The notes beneath the pieces are model-generated. The model had not been told where the DNA came from. It saw nothing but the letters and a program-made list of their open reading frames with translations, and did not search any database. Positions 4,425 to 7,735 of a DNA stretch of 7,735 bases are shown here, piece after piece. The stretch spans positions 1 to 7,735 of the forward strand of contig JACMJO010000415.1 of the NCBI GenBank assembly GCA_014380605.1. The letters run 5' to 3'. The translations under genes were made by a program, and so were the position numbers. Each line of letters begins with the position of its first letter. Within the stretch, counting starts at the first letter, position 1. The DNA comes from Fimbriimonadaceae bacterium. Its GTDB lineage: Bacteria > Armatimonadota > Fimbriimonadia > Fimbriimonadales > Fimbriimonadaceae.

Positions 4425-5570
4425 CTAGCCTGAGATTGTTTGTTGCAGCTTCGCCAAGTTCGACTTCGCCAGCTCATCTGGCCGATTCAATATGTCCCTC
4501 TTGGCCGCTCTCAGTCCATCCACAGGGAACATTCCCGACTCCGCGCAGAAGGTCGCGAACTCTCGATCTGGGTGACGAACACCCAGGGGTCCGCCCTTGC
4601 CCATTTTCGAATAGCGCGAGTCCTCCTCGAGAAACGCTTCGTGCATCTTCGCGAACTGGCTTTTGGCTCCGTTGAGATCTCCCATTTTCTCAAGGGCCCT
4701 TCCCCGAACCGCCATGGCTCGGAAGGAGTTCACCATTGCGAGCGTCTTGTCGCACGAAATGACTGCCTCTTTCCACTTGCCATCGGCAAATGCCGCTTCG
4801 GCAATCCCCAAGCTGGCCTTGTAGCTCCTCGGAGCCATGGCGAAAGCCGTTTCGTAGAGAATTCGCGCGTCAGAAGGCTTGCCAAGCTTAAGCAGTTCAC
4901 TGCCCGCCTTGACCTGATACCACGCGATGAACTCTTCGCCGATATGGGACATCTTCTCAAGGTCTTGAACGGCCCGCTTCCAGGTCGCTAACGAGCCCAG
5001 ATGGTCTCCATTCGCGCTTTGCCAACGTGCTTTAACCGCCATAAAAGTAGGGTCTTTTATCTCGACCTGCTCAAGTTGCTTCCGAGCATCTTCATTTCGG
5101 CCAAGCTCGATGAGCACGTCCGCTCGCAAAAGCTTTGCCTGATCGTCTCCAGGCGAGACTCGTAGGGCGTCATCAACAGCTTTGAGGGAGTCCTGAAACC
5201 TGTGTTGCTCCAGCATGGCCTGAACCAGCTTCATCGCGCCTTGAATGTTCCCTCGCCGGCGAATCGCCAGCGACGTCCGAGCCGCTTCCTCGGCTTTCCA
5301 AGATGATGCGTCATCGTCTTGCTCACGGCTCTTAGCAAGGTAAGCCCCGCTAAGGATAGCGAATCCAATCGCGCCTTCAGGGTCGTTCGTCACCCTCGAC
5401 TCGTGCAAGGCGATCTCTCGCTCGATCTTCGTGGGATCGTACTTTGCATGGACGATAGGCGCTAGTTCGATGGGTCGCGAAGCGTATCTCTCGGCATAAG
5501 CGCCTGCGTAAATGAGCCAGCCTGCCCCGATCCCAACCGCCAAGCCAACAGGTATCAAAATCTTCTGCAT
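4425..5570 (-). CDS. Membrane-anchored tetratricopeptide-repeat (TPR) protein
   Basis: A 381-residue protein with an N-terminal hydrophobic segment (about 4-24, ILIPVGLAVGIGAGWLIYAG) that serves as an uncleaved anchor or signal peptide, so the rest is probably periplasmic. Most of the body is helix-turn-helix TPR-like repeats. Examples are EEAARTSLAIRRR (94-106), FQDSLKAVDDALRVSPGDDQ (125-144), AKLLRADVLIELGRNEDARK (145-164), SDARILYETAFAMAPRSYKA (233-252) and DGKWKEAVISCDKTLAM (263-279). TPRs are protein-binding scaffolds; no catalytic motif is seen. AAGGA lies about 5 nt before the ATG. It follows the DUF4331 gene by 55 nt on the same strand, with a strong hairpin in the gap. The pairing suggests that the two proteins work together, which is an inference. 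Confidence 0.85.
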   Translation of the reverse strand: MQKILIPVGLAVGIGAGWLIYAGAYAERYASRPIELAPIVHAKYDPTKIEREIALHESRVTNDPEGAIGFAILSGAYLAKSREQDDDASSWKAEEAARTSLAIRRRGNIQGAMKLVQAMLEQHRFQDSLKAVDDALRVSPGDDQAKLLRADVLIELGRNEDARKQLEQVEIKDPTFMAVKARWQSANGDHLGSLATWKRAVQDLEKMSHIGEEFIAWYQVKAGSELLKLGKPSDARILYETAFAMAPRSYKASLGIAEAAFADGKWKEAVISCDKTLAMVNSFRAMAVRGRALEKMGDLNGAKSQFAKMHEAFLEEDSRYSKMGKGGPLGVRHPDREFATFCAESGMFPVDGLRAAKRDILNRPDELAKSNLAKLQQTISG

Positions 5571-5592
5571 CTCTTCCTTCCTTCAGTAAGTT

Positions 5593-5613
5593 GGGCCGGT
5601 CGGAGACCGGCCC
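5593..5613 (-). other. Intercistronic GC-rich hairpin between DUF4331 and TPR genes
   Basis: GGGCCGGTC and GACCGGCCC form a perfect 9-bp stem with a 3-nt loop, 12 nt after the DUF4331 stop and 22 nt before the TPR start codon. There is no U-tract on the minus-strand side (AACTTACTG follows), so a full intrinsic terminator is unlikely. It could protect the upstream message from 3' exonucleases or lower expression of the TPR gene. Confidence 0.6.
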
Positions 5614-5625
5614 GGATAATTAGGA

Positions 5626-6843
5626 TCAGCGAGGCGATCCCAGGTATGGGAAGGAGTTCGTGAAGTGCTTTCCACCTGCTCCAACGTTGTCGCTGGTGAG
5701 GGTTGGAATTTGGTTTCCATCAGCCGGAGCCAATAGCAGGTCGCTAATCGTCGTTCCGAAAACAACTCCCAGCGAGATGTCGACGACATCATCCTCCAGA
5801 GCGCGGCCGCCAAATTTGCCGCCGGTGGCTCCGCCGGTCTCGAAGCCGAGATAAGCAGCACCCTTCGCGTTCAGGTCTGCAGTCATCACATCAGGAACCA
5901 GCACGGCCGCAATAATGTTTCGAATCGCTTCTGATCTTCCTGCAGGAAAGGTCATGAAGCCAAGAATATCGTTGCGAAGCTCGCCAGAGTCTTGGACGGG
6001 CGAAGTTTCGTTATTGATCTTATGTCGATTGTTTGCAACCGTAGCGAACACTTCATTGACCACTGGCCGAGCCAATCGGTCTCGCTGAGTCCACACGCTG
6101 CCGTTTGGTACGCTTGTGGTAGTCCAAACTGAGATAACTCCAGGCTTTGATCCCAGTTTAGTTCCCAGCATCGATTTCGGCATTTCAAGAACGATCGAAA
6201 GCACGTTGTAACCGCCGTTGCTTAAGAAATCCACCGCTTCACCTGGAGCTCGCCAACTGGTGAGTTGGGGCTCATTGGGATTAGGTACATCGATCCCGGT
6301 CAACGGTGTTGCACGGTCGGGAAGGATTGCAAAGAATCTTTCAAGGTCGAAGAAGAACGAGTCCTCTCGTGCGCCGGCAAAGATTTTAATGCCTTGGCGA
6401 CCCCTAATCGTCGTATTGATACTGCCTACCGATGGTGTACCTGGCAGGCTGACATTCTCAGAACCCGTTACTGAAGGTCGTGAAGGTCCGTAAAGCATTA
6501 CTTGCTGATTGGGGCCCTTTGCCGTAAATCTGGCTTGGATTACGAGGTCCTCGACAAAATCGCCCGTTGTATCGATCTTGAATTGGTACAGGACGTTGGG
6601 ATCGAAATAGGTGGTTGCACCTTGTCCTGGCCCGATGAGTGGATTGACATTCATTGCCAGAACCACATGGCCATTGTTCTGCTTACTTGGAAACAGATAA
6701 ACGTCTGTTATGTCTGTACCTGGATTCTGAACGATCTGGGGAGTGTCGGCATGGTCGGAAGTTTGACCGGTCGAGATCAGAATAACAGGCGCCATAATGG
6801 CGGCTATTCCGGCGAGAGCTAGGTGTTTATAATTTAGTGGCAT
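5626..6843 (-). CDS. Secreted DUF4331 family protein
   Basis: A 405-residue DUF4331 protein. Residues 1-26 form a signal peptide (basic start, then LALAGIAAIMAPVILIS), so the mature protein is exported. Family landmarks are SDHADTP (29-35), the DITDVYLF block (44-51), VVLAMNVNP (60-68), YQFKIDTTGD (86-95), and the C-terminal KHFTNSFPYLGSP (392-404), a tail recurring across DUF4331 proteins. The Asp/His-rich N-terminus may bind a metal, but the family has no established biochemical function. Length is on the short side of the family's single-domain forms. GGAG stands 8-9 nt before the ATG. It is the first gene of a two-gene unit with the TPR protein and is transcribed away from the membrane protein at 7012. 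Family confidence is high; role unknown. Confidence 0.9.
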   Translation of the reverse strand: MPLNYKHLALAGIAAIMAPVILISTGQTSDHADTPQIVQNPGTDITDVYLFPSKQNNGHVVLAMNVNPLIGPGQGATTYFDPNVLYQFKIDTTGDFVEDLVIQARFTAKGPNQQVMLYGPSRPSVTGSENVSLPGTPSVGSINTTIRGRQGIKIFAGAREDSFFFDLERFFAILPDRATPLTGIDVPNPNEPQLTSWRAPGEAVDFLSNGGYNVLSIVLEMPKSMLGTKLGSKPGVISVWTTTSVPNGSVWTQRDRLARPVVNEVFATVANNRHKINNETSPVQDSGELRNDILGFMTFPAGRSEAIRNIIAAVLVPDVMTADLNAKGAAYLGFETGGATGGKFGGRALEDDVVDISLGVVFGTTISDLLLAPADGNQIPTLTSDNVGAGGKHFTNSFPYLGSPR

Positions 6844-6892
6844 TCAGTTGTCTCCGTGCAGACCTCGATCCGATCTGCGAGTTAGCATCTAC

Positions 6893-6920
6893 TTAAACGC
6901 AACTCTCAGGGCTCCGTTCC
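6893..6920 (-). promoter_or_regulatory. Possible ECF-sigma-type promoter of the DUF4331-TPR unit
   Basis: The minus strand shows GGAAC (6920-6916), a 16-nt spacer, then CGTTTAA (6899-6893). This resembles the GGAAC...CGT-type promoters of extracytoplasmic-function sigma factors and would give a leader of about 45-50 nt before the ATG. No good TTGACA/TATAAT pair is visible in this 168-bp divergent gap. The motif is short, so this is tentative. Confidence 0.3.
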
Positions 6921-6976
6921 TCCGGATCACAAGATGATCGCCAAATGAGCGGCCGATGATTGAATGAAGCTGATTC

Positions 6977-7005
6977 TAGGCAAAACTAACCTCGCTCGGT
7001 AAAAT
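6977..7005 (+). promoter_or_regulatory. Candidate promoter of the four-helix membrane protein gene
   Basis: TAGGCA (6977-6982), a 17-nt spacer, and TAAAAT (7000-7005) resemble sigma70 -35 (4 of 6) and -10 (5 of 6) elements. Transcription would begin at or next to the GTG start at 7012, implying a leaderless mRNA, in line with the absence of a ribosome binding site there. Confidence 0.4.
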
Positions 7006-7011
7006 CTTAAT

Positions 7012-7449
7012 GTGCCCTCAAAGCCTCGAACGGTACGCCAGGCTTGGCTAACCCTATTCACCGCGTTTATGGCTGGCCAAGTAGTCCTGGTCGGACTTGG
7101 GCTTTTCTTTGCGCTCGGTGGAAACGAGCTCGGCCTGGACGCCTCGAAGAAACTTGATGCCATGCAGCAAGTTTTTCAATCCTGCACGGCGATCGGGGTT
7201 ATTGCATGCATAACCTTAGCCCGAGCCAAGCTGAATGCGAACACAGTGCAATCTCCTCAAGACTTGTTCCGAGGAACTGTCACCTGCCTGAGCGTTGGCG
7301 AAATGACGGTGCTAGTAGCGCTGGTGGGGCTCTCGAAGCTGCACCTAACCCAGTTCCTAATCGCCGCCTCCCTGGTGTTTATCGTGGACTTTGGGCTCAT
7401 TCTGCCCTTGTCATTGAAGCTACTTGGGCAGCCAGCTCCAAAAAATTAG
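7012..7449 (+). CDS. Hypothetical four-helix integral membrane protein
   Basis: A 145-residue protein of no family I recognise. It has four hydrophobic segments, at about 13-36 (LTLFTAFMAGQVVLVGLG), 54-71 (FQSCTAIGVIACITLARA), 92-108 (CLSVGEMTVLVALVGLS) and 113-137 (TQFLIAASLVFIVDFGLILP). A basic N-terminus (KPRTVRQ) would stay in the cytoplasm. Acidic residues Glu97 and Asp126 lie within or at the edge of predicted helices. The start is GTG at 7012. No Shine-Dalgarno sequence precedes it, but a -10-like TAAAAT ends 6 nt upstream, so translation may be leaderless. An ATG 2 nt upstream is in another frame. It is the only plus-strand gene here, divergent from the DUF4331 gene and ended by a strong terminator. 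Coding is supported by the long hydrophobic pattern rather than homology. Confidence 0.7.
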   Translation: MPSKPRTVRQAWLTLFTAFMAGQVVLVGLGLFFALGGNELGLDASKKLDAMQQVFQSCTAIGVIACITLARAKLNANTVQSPQDLFRGTVTCLSVGEMTVLVALVGLSKLHLTQFLIAASLVFIVDFGLILPLSLKLLGQPAPKN

Positions 7450-7520
7450 CAACAGTTGGAACAATCCTGACCCGATTGTCAACTAACATTTGTGAGGCTC
7501 TTGGACCGAGCCGATACAGA

Positions 7521-7578
7521 ACAAAAGGCCTTCGCTAGGTTTGCTCTCCCCGGACCTATGCGAGGCCTTTTTGTTATT
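7521..7578. terminator. Bidirectional intrinsic terminator between convergent genes
   Basis: Arms at about 7521-7540 and 7554-7574 form a long, nearly continuous stem (GGCCT/AGGCC, CGC/GCG and TAGGT/ACCTA blocks with small bulges) with a 13-nt loop. On the plus strand it ends in CCTTTTTGTTATTT and on the minus strand in CCTTTTGTT, so both strands have a U-rich tail. It serves the membrane protein gene (stop at 7449) and the partial minus-strand gene (stop at 7596). Confidence 0.85.
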
Positions 7579-7595
7579 TAAGGTTCACAGATTGA

Positions 7596-7735
7596 CTATC
7601 TGAGATTCCAAAAGGGACGACCGTCCATTGTTCGGAAGGCTACCTTACTACCATTGTGCCGAAGCTCCTGGCAAAGGATCAACGACTCTCCATTGACCAT
7701 GACTTTGGAACCTCGGATCTTCAACGAGTCTTGAG
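7596..7735 (-). CDS. Hypothetical protein (partial, C-terminal 45 residues)
   Basis: A reading frame enters from the right edge on the minus strand and ends at TAG (7598-7596). The visible 45 residues begin QDSLKIRGSKVMVNGESLIL and end KVAFRTMDGRPFWNLR. The alternating beta-strand pattern (V-x-V-NGE-x-L-I-L) and the closing DGRP-[FL]-W motif recall the C-terminal tail of various secreted or periplasmic bacterial proteins, but I cannot name the family. Support for coding comes from that pattern and from the bidirectional terminator lying just past its stop; the other two minus frames have stops here. Confidence 0.6.
   Translation of the reverse strand, partial: QDSLKIRGSKVMVNGESLILCQELRHNGSKVAFRTMDGRPFWNLR

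Noticed and set aside
4411..4430. GCTAGC followed by a T-tract after the TPR stop (minus strand) as a terminator
   Set aside because: The palindrome has no loop and no adequate stem, so an intrinsic terminator is not supported despite the TTTTTT run.
4440..4991. Plus-strand ORF of 183 codons opposite the TPR gene
   Set aside because: It is antisense to the TPR coding region, with no domain, low-complexity Arg/Leu composition and no promoter or ribosome binding site.
5583..5861. Minus-strand ORF of 92 codons overlapping the DUF4331 C-terminus in another frame
   Set aside because: The DUF4331 frame carries the family C-terminal motif; this frame is Ser/Arg/Thr-rich without any pattern.

Overview
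The window (about 52-53% G+C by eye) is a densely packed bacterial chromosomal segment. Genes start with ATG, GTG or TTG and usually follow clear GGAGG-type ribosome binding sites. The gene mix is an SdpR-like ArsR regulator with AHSA1-type SRPBCC proteins, DUF1801, PhnB-like VOC proteins, DUF899, DUF4331 and a TPR lipoprotein-like or anchored protein. This mix suits a free-living soil or water bacterium of a less-studied phylum; Armatimonadota (Fimbriimonas-like), Acidobacteriota or similar is my guess, with low confidence. No rRNA, tRNA, CRISPR array, transposase or phage gene was seen.

Layout, right to left, because nearly everything is on the minus strand. (1) 7596-7735: C-terminal end of a gene cut by the window edge. 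(2) 7012-7449, plus strand: a four-helix membrane protein of unknown family. It converges on gene 1, and a strong bidirectional hairpin terminator (7521-7578) lies between them. (3) 6843 down to 4425: a two-gene unit, a secreted DUF4331 protein followed by a membrane-anchored TPR protein, with a perfect 9-bp hairpin in the gap. (4) 4352 down to 3465: a DUF899 thioredoxin-like protein followed 3 nt later by a 62-residue CPAC-containing membrane peptide. (5) 3350 to the left edge: one long tightly packed operon of ArsR-family repressor, a 29-codon SRPBCC-like remnant ORF, SRPBCC protein, exported alpha/beta hydrolase, second SRPBCC protein, DUF1801 protein, VOC protein, and a second VOC protein (partial).

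The most informative signal is regulatory. The arsR promoter carries two abutting 16-bp palindromes (TTAACC-N4-GGTTAA type). A third copy, inside a 26-bp palindrome, sits over the likely promoter of the DUF899 gene about 1 kb upstream. The regulator therefore probably controls both transcription units as one small regulon. The second notable signal is the 29-codon ORF between arsR and the first SRPBCC gene. It reads like the first residues of another SRPBCC protein and ends in an ATGA overlap with the next start, so it is either the scar of a tandem duplication or a coupling leader peptide.

Together, units 4 and 5 look like a regulated stress or detoxification module of small cytosolic ligand-binding or redox proteins, plus one exported hydrolase. 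The inducing signal and the substrates cannot be read from the sequence. Units 2 and 3 look independent of it.
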